From: Branchiostoma floridae
Lineage: Eukaryota; Chordata; Leptocardii; Amphioxiformes; Branchiostomatidae
Direction of reading: 5' to 3'
Assembly: GCF_000003815.2 (NCBI RefSeq)
Contig: NC_049992.1
Location: 7,526,493-7,590,492, forward strand
Length of the DNA stretch: 64,000 nucleotides
The notes under the pieces were generated by a model. It searched no databases. It saw nothing but the letters and a program-made list of their open reading frames with translations, and was not told the DNA's origin. A program made the translations under genes and the position numbers. The stretch's first letter is position 1. Each line of letters opens with the position of its first letter. Positions 56,901 through 64,000 of the stretch are shown in pieces.

Positions 56901-58364
56901 CAGCATAAACAACAAACTTAAGGTACAAGTCTTCCGCGCAGTAATAGAGCCCATTCTCCTGTATGGTGCTGAAACTTGGACCTTAACAACTCGTCTGGAG
57001 AGGAAACTTGATGGTACGTACACACTACTCCTGCGCAAAGCACAGAACATTTGTTGGAAGCAGCACCCATCCATAAGGGACATTTATGGAGATCTCCCGA
57101 GGGTCTCTCACAGACTCAGACAGAGACGGGCACAGTTTGCTGGACACTGCCTTCGGGCTAGTGAAGAGGTAGTTTCCTCACTCCTCTTGTGGAGGCCTCG
57201 AGGAAAAACTCACTCCCGGAAGCTGACCTTCCCGAGACTGCTTTCCAGGGATACCGGGCTAGCGGAGGAGGACCTGGCAGCGGTCATGTCAGACAGGAAG
57301 GCGTGGGCTGAAGTAGTGCATGGACTTACCCCGTCCCCTCCGGGGGTCGACTAGGCAAGGCAAGGCAATTACAGGCTACTCAGTAGTCTGAACATCATTG
57401 GATGGATGAAATCGGACAAATAGTTTGTTCTTTACTTCATCAGGATCTACAGCGAACATCACCGACTTGGAGACCGGGCATTGAGGAAAACTTTGTGTGC
57501 CATCGTGCTGCGGATTCGCCCCCGTATACGTGCCAGTACGGGTGACGCACCTGCCCTGTACAGCCTGAACGTTTTCAGAAATACGTGGCGGACGTGGCCT
57601 CCTAAAAAAACATGCGGACAAATTGCACGTACGGCCGTTTGTACCCTTAGCTTTAGACACAATCATGAGCTACTTTGTCTACGTCTTCCACTTTCTTGCC
57701 GTCTTCTGTCCTCTGGGAGGACCTGTCTCTGCTCTATTTCCAAGAAATTTCTCAAATAATGACCAGTGACTTAAAGATTTCTAAACACCAGAAAAAGACA
57801 TCTAGAAAAGAGCGTATCCGTATCATCTAGAGGGGCGATGTTGCAAATGCAAAGCATGCTTTCAATGTCACATTGTTTTGAGAGTTGAGGTCCACATCGT
57901 CCATCCCTATATGTATGATTGTTGTCAACGTTCACTTTTTTCTAGTTTCTTGTCCCAAAGGTTATTCGAATCTACGTGGAGCCTGCTACAAAGCGTTCAA
58001 CACCTTGGTGAACTTCGGGGACGCTATCCTGCACTGTCGTCTGGATGGTGGTACACTCGCCATGCCCCGGGACCCGGCCACCAACGACTTCCTCATCTCC
58101 CTCAAAAACCACGTCAACCCCAATGCCCGCTTCTGGATTGGACTGCACGACCAGCGAAGGGAAGGACACTTCGAGTGGATGGATGGAGTTGCACTTGGAA
58201 GGTACAAGCCGTGGGATTCACATCAACCAGATGATGCTAAAGACAAGGAGGACTGCGTTCAATACTTTATGTACACTGAGTCCCGCTTTGGAGCAAACAA
58301 GTGGAATGATGCTGACTGCAATGATCCATTTCCCTTCATATGCCAGGTGACTCCAGATGCCTGA
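50898..58364 (+). CDS. Type II transmembrane C-type lectin with short collagen segment (complete, 299 aa)
   Basis: Exons are 50898-50946, 51905-52000, 53056-53169, 53761-53844, 54145-54282 and 57946-58364. All introns are GT-AG and phase 1, and the coding length is 900 nt (300 codons with stop). Order: cytoplasmic tail (1-66), TM ~67-86 (LWAAIPFVLVVIVVFVALLA), a coiled-coil exon (LSNEMSELRVQNQQIRQRLV), four to five Gly-X-Y triplets ([14 protein letters not shown]), a Cys-containing neck, then the C-type lectin domain. That domain has six cysteines (SCPKG, GACYKAF, LHC, EDC, DADC, FIC), a QPD triad and WND. These are the calcium and galactose/GalNAc-type motifs of the family. It probably acts as a cell-surface glycan receptor. 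The last intron carries a nested transposon. A second in-frame ATG at 51949 could start a shorter form. Confidence 0.9.
51443..51879. mobile_element. Inverted-repeat element spanning gap 2
   Basis: The left arm 51443-51489 (GACTCCACTGCAGTCTTCGA, CGGGGCTGGTTTTT) and the right arm 51833-51879 (AAAAACCAGCCCCG, TTCGAAGACTGCAACGGAGTC) are mutually inverted. The gap and a G homopolymer lie between. The right arm ends 26 bp before lectin exon 2. Probably a foldback DNA transposon that defeated assembly. Confidence 0.75.
51509..51767. other. Assembly gap 2 (259 N)
   Basis: A gap with an estimated size, in the first intron of the plus lectin gene, directly after a ~19-bp G homopolymer. Confidence 0.98.
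51905..52000 (+). CDS. Plus lectin exon 2
   Basis: The acceptor TTTCTGCAG|ACACCA and donor AACAG|GTAAAA enclose 96 nt, phase 1 both sides. It encodes QKRQTNWWWSMADAAASNAN and PVYVTRT, part of the cytoplasmic tail. NPVY is an NPxY-like motif that could serve internalisation. Confidence 0.82.
52051..52228. mobile_element. MITE with TACAGTAGAAGCC inverted ends
   Basis: It starts TACAGTAGAAGCCGCTTTAT and ends ACTGGCTTCTACTGTA, with TTGCAC/GTGCAA also mirrored. It is consistent with a Tc1/mariner-like miniature element at a TA target. It lies in the intron after lectin exon 2. Confidence 0.75.
53056..53169 (+). CDS. Plus lectin exon 3 (transmembrane)
   Basis: The acceptor TTGAATCAG|CGACCT and donor TTGCAG|GTCAGT enclose 114 nt. 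It encodes SKKLWAAIPFVLVVIVVFVA, a signal anchor with positive residues on the cytoplasmic side. Confidence 0.9.
53761..53844 (+). CDS. Plus lectin exon 4 (coiled coil)
   Basis: The acceptor TTGCTCAG|TTAAAG and donor TTAAAAA|GTAAGT enclose 84 nt. It encodes VKVIALSNEMSELRV and QNQQIRQRLVELK, a heptad-like coil. The minus paralogue has an exon of exactly the same length at 63556-63639. Confidence 0.9.
54145..54282 (+). CDS. Plus lectin exon 5 (short collagen segment and neck)
   Basis: The acceptor GACCTTTAG|ATCCAG and donor AATGAAG|GTAACA enclose 138 nt. It encodes [17 protein letters not shown], then a neck with TSMCLRPAETPEP. The paralogous exon on the minus strand is 714 nt, so this one has either lost or never gained the long collagen stalk. 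The neck Cys (SMCL) is shared by both. Confidence 0.88.
54283..54886. other. Intronic, unexplained sequence
   Basis: Start of the last lectin intron. A weakly repeated pair (TTGGGATCGGGCGCAGGAGG near 54442 and TTGGGGACCGTGCGTAGGAG near 54642) brackets GC-richer DNA and may be the remains of another inverted or direct repeat element. No coding exon is seen. Confidence 0.35.
54887..55214. mobile_element. MITE copy 2 (same family as 33340-33665)
   Basis: It aligns over its length with the MITE in the NTase-TPR intron (AGCTAAGGGCACAAC, GTACGTGCAAATACGTGCTG, ATTTTGGAGCACG). The last ~14 bp of the right terminus are missing. It continues directly into the same flanking sequence as copy 1 (AGGTGAGCGGCCACCAGCTC). 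Confidence 0.85.
55215..55275 (+). pseudogene. Captured fragment of the NTase-TPR gene, intron part
   Basis: AGGTGAGCGGCCACCAGCTC, then GTCAGAAGATTGTGTAAT, match 33668-33725, the intron sequence just right of MITE copy 1. A LINE inserted at AATTACAGG splits the fragment; it resumes at 57367. Confidence 0.85.
55276..57366 (+). mobile_element. 5'-truncated non-LTR retrotransposon (LINE) with open reverse transcriptase
   Basis: The frame stays open to TAG at 57352-57354 (about 690 codons of element). Reverse-transcriptase landmarks run in order: NKSPGLDNIP, ANYRGITLTP, NQNGFRRGRSTIAQ, LLFVDFRKAFDSIDR, AGVLQGDTLAPFLF, LDFADDLALL with the catalytic Asp pair, and VEDFKYLGSYI. A C-terminal RLRQRRAQFAGHCLRA follows. 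The upstream endonuclease is missing, so the copy is 5' truncated and not self-sufficient. The 3' end is only 12 bp beyond the stop and carries GGCAA repeats. AATTACAGG flanks both sides (55267-55275, 57367-57375) as a target-site duplication. The intact frame indicates a recent insertion. The clade is uncertain (CR1/L2/RTE-like). The apparent ATG at 55222 lies in host flank and is not the element's start. Confidence 0.9.
57367..57486 (+). pseudogene. Captured fragment of the NTase-TPR gene, exon part
   Basis: It continues the match to the NTase-TPR locus after the LINE: GTAGTCTGAACATCATTGG, TGGATGAAATC, then GAACATCACCGACTTGGAGA and CCGGGCATTG, equal to 33745-33831. The original splice acceptor region is altered (CATCAGGATCTACAGCGA). 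At about 57480 it has G-to-A and breaks off within the exon, joining half a MITE. Confidence 0.85.
57487..57652. mobile_element. Right half of a third MITE copy
   Basis: AACTTTGTGTGCCATCGTGC to GTACCCTTAGCT matches the right half of the MITE at 33340-33665, including its right terminus. The left half is absent; the junction with the TPR exon fragment shares a short AAA run. Confidence 0.85.
57946..58364 (+). CDS. Plus lectin exon 6 (C-type lectin domain)
   Basis: The acceptor TTTTTTCTAG|TTTCTT opens 419 nt ending at TGA 58362-58364. It encodes the full long-form domain: [83 protein letters not shown] with WND predicts galactose-type calcium-dependent binding. Confidence 0.95.
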
Positions 58365-59424
58365 CGCCATTTCAAGCTATCATCAACACTATTTATACTA
58401 TGCTCACTAAGGTTTCATTCATGTGTCACGTATCTTAGGTGCGAAAAAGTAATCGGCTGCATGGACCTTTGTTAATGATTTAGTTGTGAGAAATTTAGAT
58501 GAGCCCAACTGACTTCTTCTGGATACGTTGCAAACTTATTATTGAATTGTTTGGGCCAGTTCATTCAGTGACGTTGAAGAGGAGTTATGGATGCCACTCG
58601 AAATGTCCGGAAGTAATTCTCCGTTTTAATCCATTTGTGGAGATTGGATGGTTTTCTTCTAGATGTTTTAAGGGTTATATTGTGAGTTATAATTACACTA
58701 CGAAGAAGTCATCAATGGGTTATAATCCACTGTCATTAAGAAGAGTAATCACACAATGCTTAAGCCCATTCTTAGAAACCATGCGAAATCAACCTGTGGA
58801 AGGAGCTTTCTGTATGTTGTATTATGGAAATACAGTAATGGAATTTTTCGAACTTGGGAAATGTGATGTTTGGAGACAATTGTTTTACGACTTTCTAAGG
58901 TACAATTGAAATACAATGCTTCATTACACACTTTATTCACGTGATTGTGAGATAAAAGGGCGATGCTTTTCAATTGTTTATAATAGTTGTGTTATAATGA
59001 TGATCATTGTGTAACCGTTTACCTTGTCAGAATGTACATAAGTGGAATGACTCTGTGATTCCAACAGTAATTGTAGTCTGTAAACAAATGTGTCATTATG
59101 GATTTCTATAATCATAACCAGAATTCTGTATGTTCATATTAATATTTCATATAGACATGTGGTATCCTTGATCATGATTGTACTTGTAGAAGAGACAGTA
59201 ACTATATCTGTAGTAGTAAAAATGAAACTAGTTTGATAGTAAAAGTGCCCCAATGTGGTAGCCATGACTGTAGTTGTCAACTCGGTAAGTGATACGAGTT
59301 TGCCACACAAATGTCTGTCTGCGCACCTCTTGAATACAGAAATAAAAGGCTTGTTGGCTGTGATACCATGTTTTGTTGCTTCTATTCTTGTTACACCGTC
59401 TATTGTGAAAATCTAGCCATCAAG

Positions 59425-59426
<2 letters not shown>

Positions 59427-59474
<48 letters not shown>

Positions 59475-59491
59475 GTGTGTGTGTGTGTGTG
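59427..59491. repeat. GT dinucleotide repeat
   Basis: About 32 GT units with one GC interruption. The Cys-Val frame through it is a shadow. Confidence 0.95.
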
Positions 59492-59658
59492 CGGGGGGTG
59501 GCGGTGAGCCCAGTCTAGGGTTTACTTCTAAGATATTGTGTACATATTTAAGTAATCAAATCCACGTTCACAAATTAATCTTGAGTGATTTTGCTTGTTT
59601 CATAGCAAATTGTTTCATAGCGACATCTGTCCTGCAGTACAATGTGAACCAGTCAGAA

Positions 59659-59701
59659 TTGCCCTGAAGAAGGTGACAGACGGTCACCGAAACGTCGGTG
59701 A
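59659..59701 (+). ncRNA. Hammerhead-ribozyme-like motif in a retroelement tail
   Basis: The core-like parts occur in order: CTGAAGA (59664-59670), a 6-bp helix GGTGAC/GTCACC with a 5-nt loop (59672-59688), GAAA (59689-59692) and a GTC triplet (59694-59696). Flanks TTGCC and GGTGA can pair as helix I, with two G-U pairs. One extra A (59671) before helix II and an almost absent helix III depart from a minimal active monomer. Such motifs are known in Penelope-like elements and retrozymes; assignment here is inference. Confidence 0.4.
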
Positions 59702-60903
59702 GAATAAAGCATTGGTTGTGTAAAAAGAGTCTCTTTATTTAGTATATCTTTAGTCTAGTAATGAAGGTTTCAATGTACCAATGATGGAAAGTTTCTAGGA
59801 CTCCAATGGCATCATGAATGAATGCAAAATTAGGCCATCAGGTAACCCATTAAAATGCATTGTTTTGTCCTTTTTTGGTCCTTTTCTATCATATGGGACT
59901 AAGAATGGTAGAGACGTGACAAAGTTAAACTCAATCAGTCTTTCTTTATTAGCTTCTAAGATGTTGTACACTTATTTCAAGTAATTCTGTTGAGATATTG
60001 CTAAAATTGCCAGTTATATGCAGGTACACCACATTGGTTGTGTTATGTTGAAAGAACTTCAAACGCCGTTTCACTTGTCTTCACATTGGAGATTTCTAAC
60101 TTCAAACCACATGGTTTTGATATGTCAAAACTTCTTTTGTTATTTCATATCTTAAGTATTTTTTTACAGATTTATGGTGTGTCCTACAACTTGATATAAA
60201 AGGATGTTGACAAACTACAGGAAGGGCCTGCCTTCCGGCTACAACAATGCATCAATCCGCATAATGTGCACTAAAAAAGATAAATGTAAAATGATTACAT
60301 CATTTAGTGCTATAGAAAGATCATGCAACAATTCTTAAGTCTTGGTGAAAAAAGTCTGACAGATATTAACATACAAACATTCTTCTTGTATACATTCCAT
60401 AATGACTCATACTAAAACATATAGTTTTACAGGGCCATTTCCAATTCCCTTGCTTTGTTACTTTACAGCGAAGTATCATCACTTATACAGTACCATACAG
60501 AGCCATCTCACTTGTGCAATTAGAGCTATGTCACTGAAGTACATTGTTACAAAGTCATCTGTTGCAAAACTACCCTTGCTGCAAGACAATGTTATAATTA
60601 GCTGAAACACATCACCCTTCTGTCTTACATTCATTTGAAAAAGATGCATAATAAATCCATTTGATCATCACATGGTTTTCAAAAATCCCAAAAATGCAAA
60701 TATAAGATAACATACAGAAATTGAAAAAAAGAACAGTGGTCATTTAATGAATGAATCAATGAAGGACCTTTATATTGTACATTCATTCCTAGGCCTCGAC
60801 GGGCTAGGTATAGGTCACTGATAACAGGCATAACAGAATAATGAGCATGGTCAAGTGAAAGCTGATGACAGCGAAGTATTGAATGAGAAGAAACGGTAAG
60901 CTT

Positions 60904-61316
60904 TTATGAAGTATCTGGAGTCACTTGGCATATGAAGAGATAAGGAATGCTGCAGTCTGCGTCATTCCACGTATTTGCCCCCCAATTGGTATCCATGGAG
61001 CTGAAATAGTGGACACAGTCCTCCCCCCAATGCCGATCATCTGGTTGCTTTGCGCCCCACGACTTGTATCTCCGAAGGCCAAGTAGTCTACCATCCATCC
61101 ACTCGAAGCGTCCTTCCCTGCGCCGGTCGTGCAGGCCAAACCAGAAGCAGGACTCGGAGTTGACGTGGTTTTTGAGAGAGATGAGGAATTCGTTGGTGGC
61201 CGGGTCCCGGGGCATGGCGAGTGTACCACCATCCAGACGACAGTGCAGGGTAGCGTCCCCGAAGTTCGCCGGGGTGTTGAACGCCTTGTAGTAGATTCCA
61301 CGCCGCCACGCATAAC
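60904..61316 (-). CDS. Minus lectin exon, C-type lectin domain
   Basis: After the acceptor TCTGAAAG (or TTCTAG ending at 61365) the frame reads [79 protein letters not shown], then TAA. The first ~150 nt are nearly identical to the plus paralogue. The short-form disulfide pattern remains. Confidence 0.92.
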
Positions 61317-63639
61317 CTTTCAGAAAAGATGTTAGCAACAAAGTTTGAGTATTGCTAAGTAAGACTAGAAATGCAACATTTTTGCTGAAATGCAGAATGT
61401 TTTTTCCATAGCCTTTTGTCAAGCCACTCGCACACAGTACTGTGTCATTTAGGCTCGGTCTGTAATATTGTGTGAGATTAGAAAATATATCTATATCTAC
61501 TTGGTTTTTAAACCAGGTCATTATAATAATTATACTATACCGCCAGGCTCACCCTATAGTATTGCGTTCATATTTGCAACAACAGCTAATATATAACCTA
61601 AGCTCTGATTGACTACTGATTGCTAACATTTGCAACAACAGCTAATATCTAACCTAAGCTCTGATTGGCTACTGACAGCAGAAGAAAGAAAAACACACCA
61701 GCAAAAACAATATGTACACATGTATTTCCCTCCCGATGAAAACATGATAAGACATAATAAGCAACGTTTCCCTTCTGGGTGATCTTAATTCTTGAATTTC
61801 TTCAATTCTTTACTTAGAGACACATGAAATGATAAAAAAGATGAATCATAAAAAACTTCGACAAGAGATAAAACACCATATCATCAAATGTTATAATTGT
61901 ACTCTACATCGTGTGCTCATGATAAAAAACTTACCTTTATCCGACATGAACCGTGCGGCACTTTGGCGATGTTGGCGTGGTCCGACAGGTTCCAGACACA
62001 TGCTGTTGGAGCCGGGTGGGCCCACGGATCCCGCCAATGCTTTGGGGCCCATGCGTCCACGGGGTCCATGGGCCCCACGAGGTCCAGGAGGCCCGGCAAT
62101 CCCTGGCCCATCCGGCTCTGTGGGAACACGGGCTCCACAAGGTCCAGGTGGACCGGCCATTCGATGGGGACCCATGGGTCCACGGGCTCCTCGGGGTCCA
62201 GGAGGTCCAGGAAGTCCGGGAAACCCTGTCCCATCCGGCCCCATGGGTCCCCTTTCTCCTGGAAGTCCAGGAGGCCCGGGAAATCCAGGTCGAGCTGGCC
62301 CCATGGGTCCCCTTTCTCCTGGAGGTCCAGGAGGCCCGGGAAACCCAGGTCCAGCTACACCCACGGGTCCCCTTTCTCCGGGAGGTCCAGGGGGACCGGG
62401 AGTTCCGGCAGACCGAGGGCCTGCTGGGCCCATGGAGCCCTTCTCTCCCGGAGGTCCAGGAGGCCCCACAGACACAGGGCCAGCCGGCCCCATGGGTCCC
62501 CTTTCTCCTGGAGGTCCAGGAAACCCAGGCTCTCCTGGCCCCATGGGCCCCTTTTGTCCTGGGTTACCAGGAATCCCTGGTAAACCAGGGGGACCTGGGG
62601 GACCAGGTGGTCCCAGACTCCCCAAAGAGGCCGGAGACACACCAGTTCCTGAAAGACGATAGATTTGGTGTTTATAATGATAATCTTTATGGCATATTCA
62701 TGCCCGAGGGCTAAATGCACAAAAGGACCACATGTGGTCTTATGGATGCAGAGGAAAAACTTAACTTATACAATGATTTTAAACTAGGCTAAATGGAAAA
62801 GTAACTAATACACTATGTGTTACAATCTCTAATGGCTGCATCTAGTATGTTCTTCTCTCTTTTTGAAACACATGGAGGCATATTTACATATTGCGTCAAT
62901 AGCATAATCGTCCTTGCATGACATCAACTATTTAAACAAGTCTTGTTTTGACATTTTCTTACAGTTATTGTCTATTTGTAAAGTATTAAATAGGGATTGG
63001 CGTTCGTATTCATATAATGTACACTCTAGTAAAAATGTGTCTCGTCTTCAAGATACAAGTGGTCACAGAATTTATATGTTCTATCATTTAAAGGAGTACG
63101 GTTATGCTTGCCGGATTCTATATGTAACGGATGGTCACTTATGCGAAATTTACACATAGCTGTGCGATGTTCAAAGCTTGAGATGCTAAGGTATTAAAGT
63201 TTCTCTTTCATATGTCTCTTTATAAAACACACAGTAACGTACAAACTATACATACATCACAGGGAATTCTTATAAAAAGCACTGTGAATGTGGCAAAAGC
63301 GTAAGATGTCACTCTCTTTATTTTCATGGTCTAGCTAGAATTATCACTGTACAATATCAGTAGCCTCTACNNNNNNNNNNNNNNNNNNNNNNNNNNNNNN
63401 NNNNNNNNNNNNNNNNNNNNNNNNNNNNNNNNNNNNNNNNNNNNNNNNNNNNNNNNNNNNNNNNNNNNNNNNNNNNNNNNNNNNNNNNNNNNNNNNNNNN
63501 NNNNNNNNNNGGTAGAGGCTACAATATCAGGGCACACGGTAAACACGATACTTACGGTAAAGTTCCGTGTGAAGTAGCTCCGCCAGTCTGTCCTTTGACG
63601 TAAGCTTGGCCATCTCATCAGAAAGTGCCATCACCTTAG
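60904..63639 (-). CDS. Collagen-stalk C-type lectin, paralogue on minus strand (5' end off window)
   Basis: Exons seen: coiled coil 63639-63556, collagen 62648-61935 and lectin domain 61316-60904 (TAA). All joints are phase 1, as in the plus paralogue. The order coil, collagen, Cys-containing neck (SNSMCLEP) and lectin domain is the same, so a TM exon is expected to the right of 64000. The collagen exon has 238 codons against 46 in the plus gene. The lectin domain keeps QPD, WND and the four core cysteines but has Phe and Tyr where the plus gene has the accessory disulfide pair, and a new Cys (ESCFWFG). A membrane collectin-like glycan receptor is likely. An alternative acceptor at 61365 would add 16 residues before the lectin domain. 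Confidence 0.88.
61317..61934 (-). other. Intron of minus lectin with block shared with the plus gene
   Basis: On the minus strand, around 61365-61440, GGCTTGACAAAAGGC and AACATTCTGCATTT match the plus-gene intron at 53615-53660, just before the coiled-coil exon there. A tandem pair of ACAACAGCTAATATNTAACC blocks lies at 61578-61670. Confidence 0.6.
61935..62648 (-). CDS. Minus lectin exon, interrupted collagen repeat
   Basis: The acceptor CTTTCAG|GAACTG and donor ATAAAG|GTAAGT enclose 714 nt (238 codons). It is almost entirely Gly-X-Y, built largely from a 20-residue (60-bp) unit such as [20 protein letters not shown]: six triplets plus two residues that break the register. At least six consecutive units keep this break (EP, SV, SA, GP, RP, GT). 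The C-terminal quarter is more degenerate, with RVPTEPD as a longer break, and ends in a neck with a conserved Cys. Long frames on the opposite strand here are shadows. Confidence 0.93.
62965..63185 (-). mobile_element. LINE 3'-end fragment, frameshifted
   Basis: On the minus strand: [20 protein letters not shown], then [17 protein letters not shown], a frame break, and [14 protein letters not shown]. This is the typical C-terminal tail of non-LTR retrotransposon ORF2 proteins (C-x2-x-H, E-x-HF, L-x-C). It lies in the intron between the coiled-coil and collagen exons of the minus lectin. Confidence 0.7.
63371..63510. other. Assembly gap 3 (140 N)
   Basis: It is flanked by GTAGCCTCTAC on the left and GTAGAGGCTAC on the right, which are reverse complements. 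ACAATATCAG occurs on both outer sides. A hairpin or a collapsed inverted repeat is likely. Confidence 0.98.
63556..63639 (-). CDS. Minus lectin exon, coiled coil
   Basis: The acceptor TTGAACACAG|CTAAGG and donor TTTACC|GTAAGT enclose 84 nt. It encodes [20 protein letters not shown] and ELLHTELY, aligning with VKVIALSNEMSELR of the plus paralogue. Confidence 0.9.
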
Positions 63640-64000
63640 CTGTGTTCAAACAAGAAGAAAAATGTATGTCATCGTGTTCTGTAGGTGGAGGGACCGGAAT
63701 TCTTTTTTCTGCCACTCGACCTGAATGTTGATTTCTTTTTCTTTTTCTTAGCGAAATATGTCACAAATATAAAATTCCTTTTATAATATCTGCCACTGAC
63801 ACATAATGAACTTCATTTGCATAATTGATTGTCAATTTTATATTCAAATACAAAATTCCCGTTATTTAGCACTGTTGTAGCAATATCTAATTGACTATGC
63901 AAATGAGGACCTTAATTAGTAATTAGTAATTAACAACTATAGATGTTCGTCTCTTCGAGTCAGTCTCATTCTAAGCTTCTATGCCACATTAAAAAGTTTT
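63640..64000. other. Intronic end of window
   Basis: AT-rich, probably intron of the minus lectin upstream of its coiled-coil exon. The expected transmembrane exon was not found before the window ends. Confidence 0.5.

Larger units (their letters stand above)
58365..60903. other. Convergent intergenic region between lectin paralogues
   Basis: AT-rich, holding the 3' UTRs of the two tail-to-tail lectins. It includes an AATAAA at about 59341 and another at 59703 within a repeat, a GT microsatellite and a hammerhead-like motif. The 136-codon frame at 58499-58909 has no recognisable domain and is probably chance. Confidence 0.5.

Noticed and set aside
58499-58909. 136-codon plus-strand frame after the lectin stop
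   Set aside because: AT-rich 3' UTR sequence without domain or splice support.
61829-62714. Plus-strand proline/glycine-rich frames of 228-277 codons
   Set aside because: They are antisense shadows of the minus-strand collagen exon, whose Gly-X-Y pattern and splice sites fit.
1-64000. CRISPR arrays, operons or bacterial promoters
   Set aside because: The genes are spliced and eukaryotic; the periodic repeats are satellites, coding TPRs or collagen units without spacers.

Overview
This looks like nuclear DNA from an intron-rich invertebrate deuterostome, most likely a lancelet (Branchiostoma). The reasons are multi-exon genes with GT-AG introns and conserved phases, an animal ACK/TNK2 kinase exon, an animal polypeptide GalNAc-transferase, C-type lectins with collagen stalks, a nucleotidyltransferase-TPR gene of a kind I associate with lancelets and cnidarians, and dense short inverted-repeat transposons. 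The species call is inference. The window has three N gaps (45504-45603, 51509-51767, 63371-63510).

Layout. 1-12.4 kb: AT-rich DNA with scattered repeats and no recognised exon. 12477-12707 (minus): first coding exon of an ACK/TNK2-like tyrosine kinase (SAM-like domain); the kinase domain is not in the window. 13-30 kb: repeat-rich non-coding DNA with a palindromic MITE family, tRNA-derived SINEs, a GGAT satellite and a ~184-bp tandem triplication. A CpG-rich candidate first exon on the minus strand (30465-30533) lies divergent to a plus-strand nucleotidyltransferase-TPR gene (31384-38637). That gene ends in 21 TPR units of 44 residues and carries one in-frame TAG and one frameshift. Convergent to it is a nearly complete 12-exon GalNAc-transferase (48723 down to 39014, minus), with one exon cut by an N gap. 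Then come a possible small membrane-protein ORF (49039-49398, minus) and an orphan last exon of an ST6Gal-type sialyltransferase (49695-49932, plus).

50.9-64 kb: two C-type lectin paralogues, tail to tail. The plus gene (50898-58364) is complete in six exons whose lengths sum to exactly 300 codons; it is a type II membrane protein with coiled coil, a very short collagen segment and a QPD/WND lectin domain. The minus gene (63639 down to 60904, 5' end off the window) has a 238-codon collagen exon built from a 20-residue repeat and has lost the accessory disulfide of its lectin domain. The last intron of the plus gene holds a nested element: an inverted-repeat MITE, a fragment of the TPR-gene intron and exon, a 5'-truncated LINE with an open reverse transcriptase, and half of a second MITE.

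Functional picture (inference): the GalNAc-transferase builds mucin-type O-glycans, the lectins are predicted to bind galactose/GalNAc in a calcium-dependent way, and the NTase-TPR family may be an innate-immune or signalling scaffold. Their adjacency suggests, but does not show, a shared glycan or defence theme.
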